64,000 nt of DNA, taken from positions 682,001 through 746,000 of the forward strand of contig JARUPY010000252.1 in assembly GCA_029817715.1 (NCBI GenBank). Direction: 5' to 3'. The position numbers and the translations under genes were made by a program. Source of the DNA: Melastoma dodecandrum (taxonomy: Eukaryota > Streptophyta > Magnoliopsida > Myrtales > Melastomataceae). Shown one piece after another: positions 10,834 to 25,587 of the stretch. The stretch's first letter is position 1; each line of letters starts with the position of its first letter. A model generated the notes under the pieces. That model did not search any database and was not told the DNA's origin. It saw only the letters and a program-made list of their open reading frames with translations.

Positions 10834-12404
10834 GGAGACATTTTACAAAGGATATAGTCAGAGAAATACATTGATTCATTCATTCATTTGTTGGTTGAAA
10901 CCTGAGCATCAATCAAAAACACCGAGGAAAATTCAAACGTAATCCCACAATTTTTCTGTGTTCGAACTGGTTATTTCATATCGGTTCCCTACATTATCAA
11001 CCGAGATGAAACTAACTAGGTTTTTGCCTGTCCTCCATCGATCCCTCCTCAGAACATTGAGCTGTCCGTCCACATGCCCCCCTTGTGCTGTAATAAGGCT
11101 GTGAAATCAAGATTCCAGTTTACTCACACAAGTCGCTGTTAGCTTCAGATTTTGAACTTAGCCGCTCGGATTGAATGCGTAGGAGCACAAATATCGTCAG
11201 CTTGCTTGAGCTCAAGCCATGGATAAGGGCTAAGCGTTGATCGAATATGATTGAATCGGTGTGGATTTCCCCAACTGGGGCCAGATGTGTTATTTTTGGT
11301 ATTCTTGCGTGTGTGGTTCGACCCCCCGGCGCGTCCACGTCACATTGTAACAAAGCTGTATAATATCAAATATCAACTTCTATTGTTATGGACAGCTACG
11401 TGGTTCCTACCAAGAAAAGTTTCGAAGTCGGCATGGCAGATGAAATGTCTCTCCTTTATCGACTCTACAGCGATATTCGAAAGTCGGACCCATCCCTAAC
11501 CCAATTACAGCTAATCCTCTTTTGTCATGAAGACAGTAAGTCCCAGGCGATTGATTCGAATACTCGGTCGTCAAATAACTCGTACATTTTCTGTCCCTAA
11601 AGAGGTATGTAAAAATCGAGATGTTGCCTGTAAGAATAGATTTTTTACGTGTGAGATGTATATCATATCTCATGCCACAATCGAATGTAATACTGAATGT
11701 TTAAGTTCCATAAGCATACCAAGGTAAGCCTCGAGAGAAAACTGAATCGGGTCCCTGAACCGCAACTTGTTGAGCCAATAAATTTGGGAGGGTCCAGATC
11801 AAATTCAGTCAGCGCAGCCTTGGTGGACTGTATGAGTTTGGATACGAACATCTTCCCTGGAGCGATCCAAACGCGACTCTCCATGCTACAGAAGTTGGCA
11901 CCCCAATATAGATTGGATCGTAATATACTTAATAGTAATAATCAATCTACCAAGAAGAGGCTTGAATCACTCAATTCACTTTCTAGTTATGCCAAACCAG
12001 GCTTAAGTTTGAGTGTCTTGTGAAACTCGATGAGCACACCAAAAATATATCGTAACATTTTAGTTCGTCCTAATGTATAGTTTGATTCATTCTTATGTAT
12101 AGTATGATTCATTCTTATCATCTAAGCTTTTACTCGTGCTCGTTGGTCGACCAACAACACTGAGGTCAAAGGTATCGCACACTGTTGTCTACGATTACAT
12201 CGCATCCAAGCTGTCCACTCCTCACGAGCAGAACGCAAAACACACCTTACTTCCTTCTTTCCCCCTATAAAAAGGCAGGCCAAGAGCCCTCTTCCCTTCA
12301 CATTCACCCATCAGCGTTTCCTACTTCTCATTCTAATCATATTCTATACTCGCCGTTCACAACTGTGATTATCTGAATACATCTTCTCATAGCAGTCCTA
12401 ACCC
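10834..12404. other. Spacer between EXORDIUM-like copies 1 and 2
   Basis: No gene is seen. A block at about 11755-11860 (CAACTTGTTG, AATAAATT, AGATCAAATTC, CAGCGCAGCC) reappears diverged at about 15050-15245, upstream of the third copy, so the duplication unit included upstream DNA. The right end is the promoter of copy 2. Confidence 0.55.
12266..12273 (+). promoter_or_regulatory. TATA box of EXORDIUM-like gene 2
   Basis: TATAAAAA lies 139 bases before the ATG at 12405, which would place the start site near 12297 and give a leader of about 108 bases. Confidence 0.6.
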
Positions 12405-13358
12405 ATGAAAATGATGAACTCCGTCGGCAATCCATCCTTCTCCACCCTCCTTGCTTGCCTCCTCCTCTTCATAGTTTTCTCCCCTTCCTCTGCCATCCCC
12501 CGCAAGCTCACCTCCCTCGTCCAGCAGCAACCTCTCGTCCTCAACTACCACAACGGACCTCTCCTCAAGGGCAACATCACCCTTAACCTCGTTTGGTACG
12601 GCAAGTTCACCCCTGCCCAGCGTTCCGTCATCCTCGACTTCCTCTGCTCCCTCAACTCCCCTAATGCACCCTCCCCCTCCGTCTCTTCCTGGTGGCTGAC
12701 AACCGGGTACTACAAGGGAGGCCCTTCCACTCTCACCCTTGGCAGACAAGTCCTAGATGAGAATTACTCCCTTGGGAAGCTCCTCCAGTCTCCTCAGATA
12801 CCCATTATCGCTGCAAAGGCTGGGAGGGCCCTGAGAAGTGGTGGCACAGCCATCAATCTTTTACTGACCTCAGCCGATGTTGCGGTTGATGGGTTCTGCA
12901 TGAACAGGTGCGGGACTCACGCATCTTCTACCGCCGCGGGGGGAAAGGGGAGCAGGTTTGCATACGCCTGGGTCGGGAACTCTGCCAGCCAGTGTCCTGG
13001 CCAGTGCGCGTGGCCCTTCCACCAGCCGATATACGGCCCCCAGACCCCTCCCTTGGTAGCTCCGAACGGTGATGTCGGGATCGACGGGATGATCATCAAC
13101 CTGGCGACCGTCCTGGCTGGGACCATCACGAACCCCTTCAACGACGGCTACTTCCAGGGGCCTGCAGGAGCTCCCCTGGAGGCCGTGAGTGCGTGCACAG
13201 GGATATTTGGGAAGGGGGCGTACCCAGGGTACCCCGGATCAGTGCTCGCGGACAAGACCACTGGAGCCAGCTACAACGCGAACGGGATCAATGGCAGGAA
13301 GTACCTTCTTCCTGCTATGTGGAATCCCATGACTTCCGCATGCGACCCCGTCGTTTGA
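12405..13358 (+). CDS. EXORDIUM-like (PHI-1 family) secreted protein, copy 2
   Basis: This is an intact, intronless PHI-1/EXORDIUM family gene of 317 residues in the same orientation as copy 1. It has a signal peptide (LLACLLLFIVFSPSSA) followed by [120 protein letters not shown] and [16 protein letters not shown]. The paired cysteines around RCGTH and QCPGQC are conserved. It is much closer to the broken copy at 15256-16060 than to copy 1. The start at 12405 is the first ATG after the TATA box in frame; two more methionines follow at once, so the exact start is uncertain by a few codons. Confidence 0.93.
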   Translation: MKMMNSVGNPSFSTLLACLLLFIVFSPSSAIPRKLTSLVQQQPLVLNYHNGPLLKGNITLNLVWYGKFTPAQRSVILDFLCSLNSPNAPSPSVSSWWLTTGYYKGGPSTLTLGRQVLDENYSLGKLLQSPQIPIIAAKAGRALRSGGTAINLLLTSADVAVDGFCMNRCGTHASSTAAGGKGSRFAYAWVGNSASQCPGQCAWPFHQPIYGPQTPPLVAPNGDVGIDGMIINLATVLAGTITNPFNDGYFQGPAGAPLEAVSACTGIFGKGAYPGYPGSVLADKTTGASYNANGINGRKYLLPAMWNPMTSACDPVV

Positions 13359-15255
13359 TAAAGCCGTCCCCGTGCCTTCAAAAATCGGGGCTTCGATTTC
13401 TTTTTATGTAATTTCAGTTATGTGTGTGTGTACGCGAGCAAACATTAATTTATGTCCGCATAAGAAGTTTGGTTTTCCATAGAGATTGAAAATATTTCTA
13501 ATCACGTTTGATCAACAACTAGTTTCATCTTTCAAAGTTATTTAATTTCCACTCTCTTCGTTTGCAATAAGCAAAAAAAAAAATCTTACTTGGCTGAAGA
13601 GTGTTTGTTATCCGCCTGGTTGCCCAATTAGTGATTACCCTCATTTGGCATATAATATGACATAGGATTAGATCGGGTTTTACTCATTTTTTCCGTATAA
13701 TATTTTTTATTTCAATCATCATGCATGCCATGTCAACTTATATCGGATTTATTAAATATTTTTTCAATCTATATCAACATAACATTTGACGATATTTTTC
13801 TTCTTTTGTTCGGGTGGCATCATCAAGTTAGTAGATAAGTGGGCCGAGTAATAACGTTATGAATATTTTTTAGGTACTCAATATAGAAGGAAGATCTCTT
13901 TGATATGGATAAACATTTGGTGATTAACTCTCATCTCACTAATTTTTCATGCGGCTTAATTTAGATACATTAGGTTCACAAGACTAATACGTACTTAACT
14001 CATTTTAAAGCTTTAAACGTTTCATCTCATATTTACTTTACCTCAGGCACGGCTACTGTTTTCCTCCTCCTGTTCTGCATTTTTCAAGCAAAGCCAACTC
14101 AATGAATAGTATGGTGGCGGCCGACTCATAATTGTTTTGGCTCCACCACCCTTGTAAAAAACAAATACATTCCTTTTTTTTTCTGGGTCATTATCCATCA
14201 TCCATGTACACAGCGAGTCTGTCTTATTCTTACACGAGATGGGCAATTGTATTCTCGCGGGGTGTGACGTTCCACCCCCCTCGACACGTACCTGTCTCCT
14301 CTGTATTAAATGACATACCTATTGTGAATAGTGCAAATTGTTGAATGATTTAGAAGTTTGGAGATCAATGGCAGTCGCATTCATAAATATCAATCAGATG
14401 CGATCATTCAGATGTGTCGTCGTTCAATACAGAACCGGGACTCGATCTTTGATTATGCGCTGTAGTTGCGCGTAATACAGGAGGACAGGCCGATGCAATA
14501 TGTGGTGGTTTCCTACTTTCAAACTCATGTTAATATATGAAAAAGATGCGCGTCGTCGATTAGATAACCATTCTAGTAATTTCAATTTCATGGTTCTCGT
14601 CGTAAAACTCGGTTCAAAAGTACCAACCACGTCCTTTTCTTCGTTACCTTGAGTCCGTGTCTGAGTCTGTGTTAAGGTTGTTCACAAACTGTTCATCAAC
14701 CATCGTAACTGAAGCATTCTTACTATTCCGGATCATAATCCCCCGACATGCAGCATGTATTCCGGGTCGAGGGTCGACCATCAATCTATCGTCAGGGTTT
14801 TAATTAGTAATTATCGATTAGGTAGATGGGACCGACAGTTTACGTCCTAACCTTGTTTTTCTTTAACGTCGGCATATGAAAACATTTTTGGAATTGCATG
14901 GGAGAAATGCTGTCGGGGGACATCAAAATCTTGTGAGTTAACAAAGTAAGAGAGCATGAAGAAGTTTCAACGCGTACGTGTGTATGATATTTATGTGTGA
15001 TATACTTACTATTCCTCTAGTCTTTGACGAACATGATTGAATGGGGCCTAAATCCACAACTTGTTCATGAGAAAATAAATTCTAAGGTCCCTGAGGAGGG
15101 GAGATCAAATTCGGACAGCGCGGCCGCCATAAGTTGGTAGCGTCGCGCCCTAGTGGATCGTATTAAAATGAACAACTTCAAAAACGTGGGAGTAGCATTC
15201 CCCTGGTTGCCGAAACATCATTTCTTTCGATACGTTTGGATAAGAACGAGGCCAA
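13359..15255. other. Spacer between EXORDIUM-like copies 2 and 3
   Basis: About 1.9 kb, AT-rich, with no recognisable gene. The last 200 bases (15050-15245) are a diverged copy of 11755-11860. They run straight into the middle of the third copy, so the promoter and start region of that copy are missing. Confidence 0.55.
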
Positions 15256-16060
15256 CACAACGGTCCCCTCCTCAAGGGCAATGTCACCCTTAACCTCCTT
15301 TGGTACGGAAAGTTCACCCCAACCCAGCGTTCCATCATCCTCGACTTCCTTCAGTCCCTCAACTCCCCTAAAGCTCCCTCCCCTACTGTCTCATCCTGGT
15401 GGCGCACCACCCAGTACTACAAGGGAGGCCCTTCCACTCTTGACCTTGGAAGCCAAGTCTTTGATGAGAACTACTCCCTCGGGAAGCTCCTCAAGTCTCC
15501 TCAGATGCCCATCCTTGGCACAAAGGCCGGCAGCCTCGAGGAATGGTGGCACAGTCATCAATCTACTGCTGACCTCTGCTGATGTGGCCGTGGACGGTTT
15601 CTGCATGAACAGGTGCGGGACTCACGCATCTTCTGCCACTGCAGGGGGCAAGGGAAGGTTAGCGTACACCTGGGTCGGGAACTCTGCCAGCCAATGTCCT
15701 GGCCAGTGTGCTTGGCCCTTCCACCAGCCGATATACGGGCCCCAGAACCCTCCACTGGTTGCACCCAACGGTGACGTCGGGATCGACGGGATGATCATCA
15801 ACCTGGCAACCGTCCTGGCAGGAATCATCACAAACCCCTTTGGCAATGGCTACTTCCAGGGATCAGCGGGCGCTCCCCTGGAGGCGGTGAGCGCGTGCAT
15901 GGGGATTTTCGGGAAGGGGGCGTACCCAGGGTACCCTGGATCAGTGCTCATGGACAAGACCACCGGAGCCAGCTACAACACGAACGGGATCAATGGCAGG
16001 AAGTACTTGCTTCCCGCCATGTGGAATCCTAGGACTTCCAAGTGCGACACCATCGCTTGA
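15256..16060 (+). pseudogene. EXORDIUM-like pseudogene, copy 3: 5' deleted and frameshifted
   Basis: Homology to copy 2 starts abruptly at [18 protein letters not shown]. The signal peptide, start codon and promoter are absent, replaced by sequence matching the region far upstream of copy 2. The first part reads well in one frame ([38 protein letters not shown]). About 2 bases are missing near 15533-15543, where copy 2 encodes AGRALRSGGTA. From there a different frame continues to the normal stop ([47 protein letters not shown]). The 3' half is still nearly identical to copy 2, so inactivation is recent or gene conversion has been at work. Translation from any ATG here would not give a secreted PHI-1 protein. 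Confidence 0.88.
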
Positions 16061-16767
16061 TAACAAGGAACAAGAAAAAAAAACTGTCTGCGCCTACTAA
16101 TGTTCGGGCATTTTGTATGTAATTTTGGTTGGTTTTACTGCTTTTCATTTTCGGGTTCATTGTCTCGAGTAATATTCTGATCCTATTAAGGTGGAGCTTG
16201 TTATATTTCTTAGGCTGCCAAAAAGGTAATGCATTCGTGCCACTCGTTGTATCTTATTATGGTTTCTACGTTACTAGAAAACGAACAGTTTTGACGGGCA
16301 GAGAAATATCTTCCGACTTGAGATAACATGACCAAGACTTTAACATCATATACTAAGATGCATTAGCTCTAACCCCAGACGAGGTCGCTGCTATCATCAA
16401 TCATCATGGTACCTGAAATAATTTCTTACCTCCCCCCTCAGCTAACATTAAATCCGGTGGAAGTGGTCCATAAAATCAATGTATTTGAGCGTTGTTTTCC
16501 AGGAGAGAAATGGGATGCTCCCATCAGTTCGGGACCCTTCCCACTTGTTCAGGGCGGTTAATATTGTTTCGGTAGATACAAAAGAAGAGACGAGCCATAA
16601 ACTTGTAGCTTCAGATTTCAAGTAATTTATATAACACCATGGGAAAGGAAAAAACTATAATCAGCTCTCCAGAATTAGGGGAAAAAGAAACAACATTAGT
16701 TCCAGCATGCAGAGTACCCAGAAATACATCTAATCGAAAAGAGAAACCGACTCACAAGCCATACATC
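16061..16767. other. Convergent 3' spacer between EXORDIUM pseudogene and eS6
   Basis: This should contain the 3' untranslated regions of both neighbours. I see no gene. Confidence 0.45.
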
Positions 16768-18454
<1,687 letters not shown>

Positions 18455-18515
18455 CTTCGTGGAGATCCTGGTAGCGGAAAGGCGGCGGTTGCCTGTTTGC
18501 CTTCTGCTTCAGGGC

Positions 18516-18523
18516 TAGGGTTT
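18516..18523 (-). promoter_or_regulatory. Telo-box in the eS6 5' region
   Basis: AAACCCTA on the minus strand lies about 60 bases before the eS6 start codon. Telo-boxes close to the transcription start are typical of plant ribosomal protein genes and act together with site II motifs. Confidence 0.7.
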
Positions 18524-18578
18524 TGCAATTGCAGGCAGAGTTCCTTTTATTTTCCTCTCGTTGTAAATGGGTCGATTA

Positions 18579-18705
18579 TGGGCCCAAACGTGGGCCTCGA
18601 TATCACCTTTGGGCATAGGCCTGCGTACTTGGGCCCGTTGTTAGGACTAATGGCATATTTCATAAAAATAAGGCCCAAGAGGCAAATCATTGACATGGAG
18701 GCCCA
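18579..18705. promoter_or_regulatory. Cluster of five site II elements in a divergent promoter
   Basis: TGGGCC occurs at 18579-18584, 18591-18596 and 18630-18635, and GGCCCA at 18672-18677 and 18700-18705. The first is part of the palindrome TGGGCCCA. Site II motifs are bound by TCP factors in growth-related plant promoters. They sit between eS6 (start 18454, minus) and the 14-3-3 gene (start 18921, plus), only 466 bases apart, so they may serve both. Confidence 0.7.
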
Positions 18706-18920
18706 ACTTGGACAGGGGAAATGTTTTTTGGGGAGGGGGGGGGGAAGAGAGAAGGGGCACATCCTCAACCTCAACAACCCCGCAATCAGCGGGACGCCTC
18801 CCCACAACCAACTCCAGTAACCAACCCCTAAAAACTCGACCCACGTCTCCTCCATTCCCCCCTTTCCCCCTCGGATCCCATCCATCTCCGCCCGCCGAGA
18901 GCCTCCTGAACTCCACGACA

Positions 18921-19961
<1,041 letters not shown>

Positions 19962-20980
19962 GGGAGAGGCGCGGCGGCTGGAGAGTGTTTCTTTTTAATT
20001 TCTGATCAGAGATCCAATCCAATGATCTGGACAAGAGGAAGGGGGTGTTCATATTTGGGAGAAAGAGATTGAAAAAGAAAGACCGGGAATTTGGGCACAC
20101 TCTTTTCCTATTGTTCTTGTTCACATTCACATTCACTGACTACTCTTCCAAATGGTACGAGACATATTTTGGGTCTGACGGAAATGGAGTTTAACACACG
20201 GGTGTGGATGATGATTCCCCTACTCCCCATGTCTTTTTTTTTTTTACCATAAATTGATTTATACAAACTTGGGTGGCCGCCGCAATTTTCTGAGGAGGAT
20301 TATAAATTGGTTAATAATGTTGAGTGGACGACGCTGGGGACTTCCTCCAATTGGGCCTGCTGCAAAAATTCCCTTTCTACAAAGGATTTCTAGGCCTTCC
20401 GGTTTTGCTCCAAAAACATCTTCTTCAACAAAATATTCAGGTAGAAAACAACGACTTCCTCTAGTGAAACTCTGTGCCAACGATATCTGTCCAATTTTAA
20501 AACTTTTTTTACGATAAACGACTACGGAAAAAGATATTTCCCAACAAAGGGGATCTTTGCTTGCTGCTGCTAACGAGAGAGAATCCCAAGAAGCAAACAG
20601 CGGTAATATCATCATCGTCATCACTGAGATTCTGGTGTTAGGACTGTAATACCCCAAATTATATATAAAACTAATATAAAAATCATCTCCAAGCCTAAAT
20701 AAATGTAGCAAAGAAGAAAAATCATTTTTAACCCACCATTGTTCCAAAAAAAAAAAAGTTTCTTTTTTCCGACGAGCAAAAGGTTTCACCACCTCTAGAA
20801 GACAACGAAACACAGAAACATGGACAAGAAGCTTCTCTCATCCGCTTCTCCAGGGGACTCCCAAGTTGAGACATGATTATGGCAGAGGGATCCCCTTGAA
20901 AACCATCATTTAATACGATCATTAAGTCTTGATTATTGTCTTCTCAATGCCTCATATCTCAACAGTCTTGACGCTCCGTA
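19962..20980. other. 14-3-3 3' region and spacer
   Basis: The first 150 bases probably include the 3' untranslated region. On the minus strand a 184-codon open frame (20259-20813) is present, but it matches no family I can name and is rich in low-complexity residues. I do not call it a gene. Confidence 0.4.
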
Positions 20981-20984
20981 TTTA

Positions 20985-23700
20985 CATTACATTTAATTGT
21001 GTTCAAAGGCATTATATAACGCCGCCATGTATTCTTCCGTGGGAGGGGGGTTTTTTGTTTTCTTTTTATTGTCGAATTGTTCTCACCCCCGACCTTCGTG
21101 AACAGCGGCACAACATTCCCATCAGTGTCTCTAAATCCGATAGCATCGTCCCAAGGCGACCGCGACCAACGTCCAGCTATGAGACCTAGCCCCGATGAGT
21201 CTCCTGTTGATTCCAGAGACGATTCTAGCCGTCAGTCCTCGGCGAACGACATCCTCCCTGACGTCCCGACATGCTAGGCGACGACTTCAGCTCCTCCATC
21301 AACATCGCTGGCCGACTGCAACGACATCAAGACGTCCTCCCTTTTGTTGTTCAGCTCAAGCAAACCCCAAGGTGGTTCCTCCCGTTATTGACAATCAGCC
21401 TGACATCGTTAGATTCGGCTACGTCCTCAGAGACCACAACCCGGCATCCCCAGATCCAGTAACAGCGAGCCCACATGCTTCCTAGCGTCCCTGGACTAGT
21501 GACGCCTCCTCCGACCCCGACGTCCCTTCAAGTGGCGACCTTCCACCCTGACTTCCCTTCCATCAGCGGCACCCTCCTATCATTGGCGACCTTCAAACAA
21601 CAACACCCCCTAGTAGTGACGCATCCCCAGTGGCGACATCTCCAGCTACGGCAACCCCGTCGATCCAGCCGCGGCGAACGACTTCCCGGAGGCTCTCCCT
21701 AGCAAGCCCCATTTCCCGGCATCTTCCTCAACCCCGACCACGGTGGTTCCCTCGACTGCTCGGCCCCAGCAAAGACTGACCCAGATCCGGTGACGGAATC
21801 CCGTCTCTACCTATTCTCTTTCCCTCGGCATACTTCTCCCATCCTGTTCCAGACGGATCTGCAAACACTAGCGTCGGCGCCCTCGACCCCCAACTCCCAC
21901 AGTGTTGTGGCGACGGGCTCCCATCACCTCCGGCGTCTTCGATAACCCAGTCACAGAGAACCCTGATGCGCGGCTCCTGGACGCCCCGACCCCCTCTCTA
22001 GACGTGGTCGCAGCCACAACCGGCTAACACCGACCAAATCCGGACGGCCATCCTCTACGCCTTGCCAATCGCTTGTTGGTATCTCCCGGATCCGACCTCC
22101 GCAACCCCGTGGCTGCAAAAGGTGAAATCGTTCTCTCTTTTTGCCTTCGTATAATCTGATGGGTAGGGATTGATGTTTATTATTATTATTATTATTATTA
22201 TTTTACTATTATTATTATTATTTTTTTTAACAAGTTTAATTCTTTCAAATTAATTTACTTGAGATTAAATGTTTCGTCATTCATGCACGTTACATTTTAT
22301 CATGCACGATTATTTAATCCAATAAATAATGCACGTTACATTCACGCTTGTGAATTTTTGTCAACCTAAAATATGCCATTTGTTTGCATGAAAACATGAC
22401 GAGAGACATGGATTTTTTTTTGAAGTATCGAAAATCGGCTTAAGTATTTCTAATTTGTGAGATAAATCTTGTTATTAATTATATTTAGTTCAGATATAAT
22501 TAATACTACTCCTGTCTCTATCATATTGTTTCGTCTATTTTACATGTAAACAACCGAGGATTCGACAACCAGGAGGCATCTTTTGACATGCGGGATGATC
22601 GATATCAACGAGGAATTCATTACCAAGGGACATCATTTTCGACATAACTGAAGAACAATATTAACGGGCCACACAACGCCCCTGTTATCTTCCGACATCA
22701 CGGAAGATCGACATCAACGGGCTACACAACGCCTCGTAAGTCTCACTCCGACTTATTTTATTTAGTTTTAATTATTTCAAATATTCAATTAGAATTTTCT
22801 GACCATCGCATTCTGGTTTGATTTGCATGAAAATCAATCGAGCTTCACGGGAGTTCGACAAAACGAAGCTCGAAGATTGGAGGTGCGCGAGTAAACCCAT
22901 GGTGGAAGCACATCTCGAAGGCAGCCCCAACCGGCAAACTTCAGGTACATGAGGGAGGTGCGGGCCTCCCGTTTTTTTTCTTTCTTTCCACATGTAACGG
23001 GTCGTGGGCCCAAGTGCATAGGCCTACGATCACCACCCTTCCCCGCTCCCTTTGATCTCAATAATTGTTTGTGCCTGTCCGCATGCCTTAGGTCCATAGG
23101 TTTATCGTCGCATGCTGTTTTCCAAACACACTTGAGTTCGGGTCCAAAAACTCGAATCGGGTCCAACGCCCATAAAACATTGACATGAGTCCGGAATCAT
23201 ACCCGGATCGGGTCCAACACCCGTTAAACAATAGCAAATCTTTTGGAACAAACGCCACCTTTTCGCATGTTTAGATGTAAGAGTTAGTAATTAGGAATCC
23301 CCGAATCTACTCTGGTTTTCCGACTTAAACCAAGCTTTTAAAACTAAGTCAGCGGCGACTCCGTATAATTAAACAACAACCCTTTCCTTTTTACGAAGTC
23401 ATTTTGGATGGGTGACGGCGACACGAGCCGCTCCTGGAACCTCCTTAAGCTTCCTCCTCGGGCCATGCGCTTCTTTTCGCCCGTCACCTCTTAAGGAGCA
23501 TGGAGACGATCGGCGAAAAATCTGGGCAGACCCGATCAGGAATCGAAGGAAGGACCACCCTAGTCTTTTCCGCAGCGTTCGACGCTCGAGTCGCGGCGCC
23601 GACCGGAAGACTCTAAGGGAGCGGGCCCGGATCCTCGGGTCGTTCCAACCGCTACGGGCGTGCTAGGCCGGAAGGCGCGCGTACAAGGACTTAGGAGGGG
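20985..23700. repeat. Unclassified repeat-like block, possibly a decayed LTR element
   Basis: About 1.1 kb of GC-rich sequence (21060-22130) is full of GGCGAC/GACGTC-like words without a long open frame. It is followed by AT-rich DNA with a TTA microsatellite and then by direct repeats near 22635-22735 (AACGGGCCACACAACGCC and AACGGGCTACACAACGCC). The words TCGGGTCCAAC (23156-23223) and CAGCGGCGACTCCG (about 23350) resemble ends and junctions of plant Ty3-type LTR elements. I could not find terminal repeats, a primer-binding site or any gag-pol protein, so the assignment is weak. Confidence 0.3.
22178..22222. repeat. TTA/ATT trinucleotide microsatellite
   Basis: An interrupted run of TTA units, followed by a short T run. 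Confidence 0.85.
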
Positions 23701-24359
23701 TGGTGTGGATGTGCGCTGTCCCTCCCCTTCCCTTTCTTTCTGAGAGCAAAGCCACTGATTGTTTTTTTATCGTCCCTTCCGTTGGCCTATAATGAACACT
23801 CGTTATTCCTTTTTAAAACACACGGTTTGATGGTTGGTTCATGTGTGTGATGGTCACACACTACACTACACACCATACTGCTGGCTGGCTTTAGACGTTG
23901 TTGTTGTCGACAGGTTTATAGGTCCCCCTTTTTACTTTGATAATTCAATTCACTGAAACAGCGCGATGATGTTTACTGCTGATTCGTCGAGTTATGGGAC
24001 CATCCCCATTCAATGACCACCCCCAAGAAAAAAATAAAAAATAAAAAAATCGAAACCCTGTTCGAAAGGATCGCTCTTTAATCGGACCCTACAATGTCAA
24101 GGTCGGGCGTTTATATCCGTCGATGGAACAGGGATCATCGTTCGGCTCGCCTCTAATTTTTAGGATTCGAAGATAGAGTTTTAGTTTTAGTTGATACCAA
24201 AGGACGAGCTTTTATTATTTTTATCTTCTTAATCCATTGGCTTATTATTTTTTCCTCCACATTCCCATCACACATTAGGATCTTGCAATTCGCTTTGCCC
24301 TCCATCCTCCCCTCCAAAGATCAAACAGCATGATGCTTACTCCTACTATTACGATGCGG
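23701..24359. other. Spacer downstream of the HD-Zip gene
   Basis: AT-rich, no gene seen; the right end should be the 3' untranslated region of the HD-Zip gene. Confidence 0.4.
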
Positions 24360-25587
24360 CTACTTCTCGTCCCCCTCCGTGAAGTAGCAGTGCAGTGTCG
24401 GGGCGTGATCGACTGAGAAGAAGTTGAGCCAGCCGTGCTGATGCTCTTCCATATTGACCCTTGGGTATGGGTTTGCGTATGCCGCCTTCCCTGTTGTTCC
24501 TGACGTGGGTCCTCTCGAATCCCATCCCTGAAACCAGCTGAACATCGATGTCGTGCAGGAAGACCCCGAGGAGGCTGTTGACGTGTTGTTTTGGTTTAGG
24601 GAGGAGACGGATGCGGGCGAGGACATTGGCATTACTGCATCCGCCTCTGTTTTCATGAGATTGGGATCTTCTCCCTCTTCCTCCAGTACTTCCTCCTTGA
24701 CGACGGCATCGCTGCAGTCGTCGCTGTTGGACGATGCATCCGTCTCGGAACAGTAACCGAATTGGGGTTTCACGACTACCACCACTGATCCTGAAACAGG
24801 GCATTCCTCCTCCGCTACGACCTGACGATCACTCTCGGGATTACTCTCAGCGACACGGGCTTGCTGCTTGAGCTTCGCCTTCAGTTCCGTCAGCTGCAAT
24901 AAGAGATGGCCAAGAGTCAAACTAAGAATCGCCGTCCCTCCCAATCAAATCGAGCAAATGGTTTCTTGATAATCCCCTTGTATGAGCCATACCTGGGAGA
25001 GCAGAGACTTGTTCTCCTGATCAAGGGAGTCGTAGTTGGCATTAAGGGAGTCGTAGTCCGACTTGAGCATACCGTAATCCCTCTCGAGCTGCTTTGTCTT
25101 CCAACGGGCGCGCCTGTTCTGGAACCAGATAGCGACCTGCCTGGGCTGGAGGCCCAGCTCCTCAGCGAGCCTGTTCTTCCTCTCAGGCTCGAGCTTGTTC
25201 TCCTTCTCGAAGCTCCTCTCCAGGGCCTTCACCTGGTCGACGCTCAGCCTCCGCTTCTTCTCGCCGCCACCCCCGAACCCAAACAACCCCGCGTTGTCCG
25301 CATCTGCTTCATCCTCTCCGAGCTCCTCCTGGTCGAGCTTATCCAGCATTTCCTGGAACTCCTTGCTGTATATCTGCTTCCTCTTGAGAGGCGGCTTCTC
25401 CTCTGGAAGGAAGACCAGCAAGGACAACCCCGTACGCATAACGCATAACCACAACTAAACACACACACACACACACACGGTCTGATTCAACCCAAACTGG
25501 GGATGGGATTAGTAAATTTTTACCTGGACAGACTGAAGGCCAGACATGGGAAGAGCCTGGGGAAGCACTGAACCTCTTCATGTTCAT
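24360..25587 (-). CDS. Homeodomain-leucine zipper class I transcription factor
   Basis: HD-Zip I proteins are nuclear factors that bind CAATNATTG-type sites as dimers, often in abscisic-acid, drought or light responses. Three exons, 25587-25524, 25402-24993 and 24893-24360, give 335 residues. The homeodomain spans about residues 69-125 ([18 protein letters not shown], then [20 protein letters not shown]). The leucine zipper follows directly ([40 protein letters not shown]) and spans the second intron. The N-terminus [11 protein letters not shown] matches the MKR start of the ATHB5/6/16 and Oshox4 group. The C-terminal tail is acidic and ends with aromatic residues ([11 protein letters not shown]), likely an AHA-type activation motif. 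MNMKRF and MKRF (25581) are both possible starts; MKRF is the family norm. Intron 1 contains an AC microsatellite. Confidence 0.93.
25459..25478. repeat. AC dinucleotide microsatellite in HD-Zip intron 1
   Basis: About ten AC units, close to the 3' side of the intron. Confidence 0.9.

Noticed and set aside
20259..20813. Minus-strand open frame of 184 codons
   Set aside because: No conserved domain is recognisable, the composition is low-complexity in part, and no promoter or splice support was seen. It might be a repeat-derived frame; a protein search would decide.
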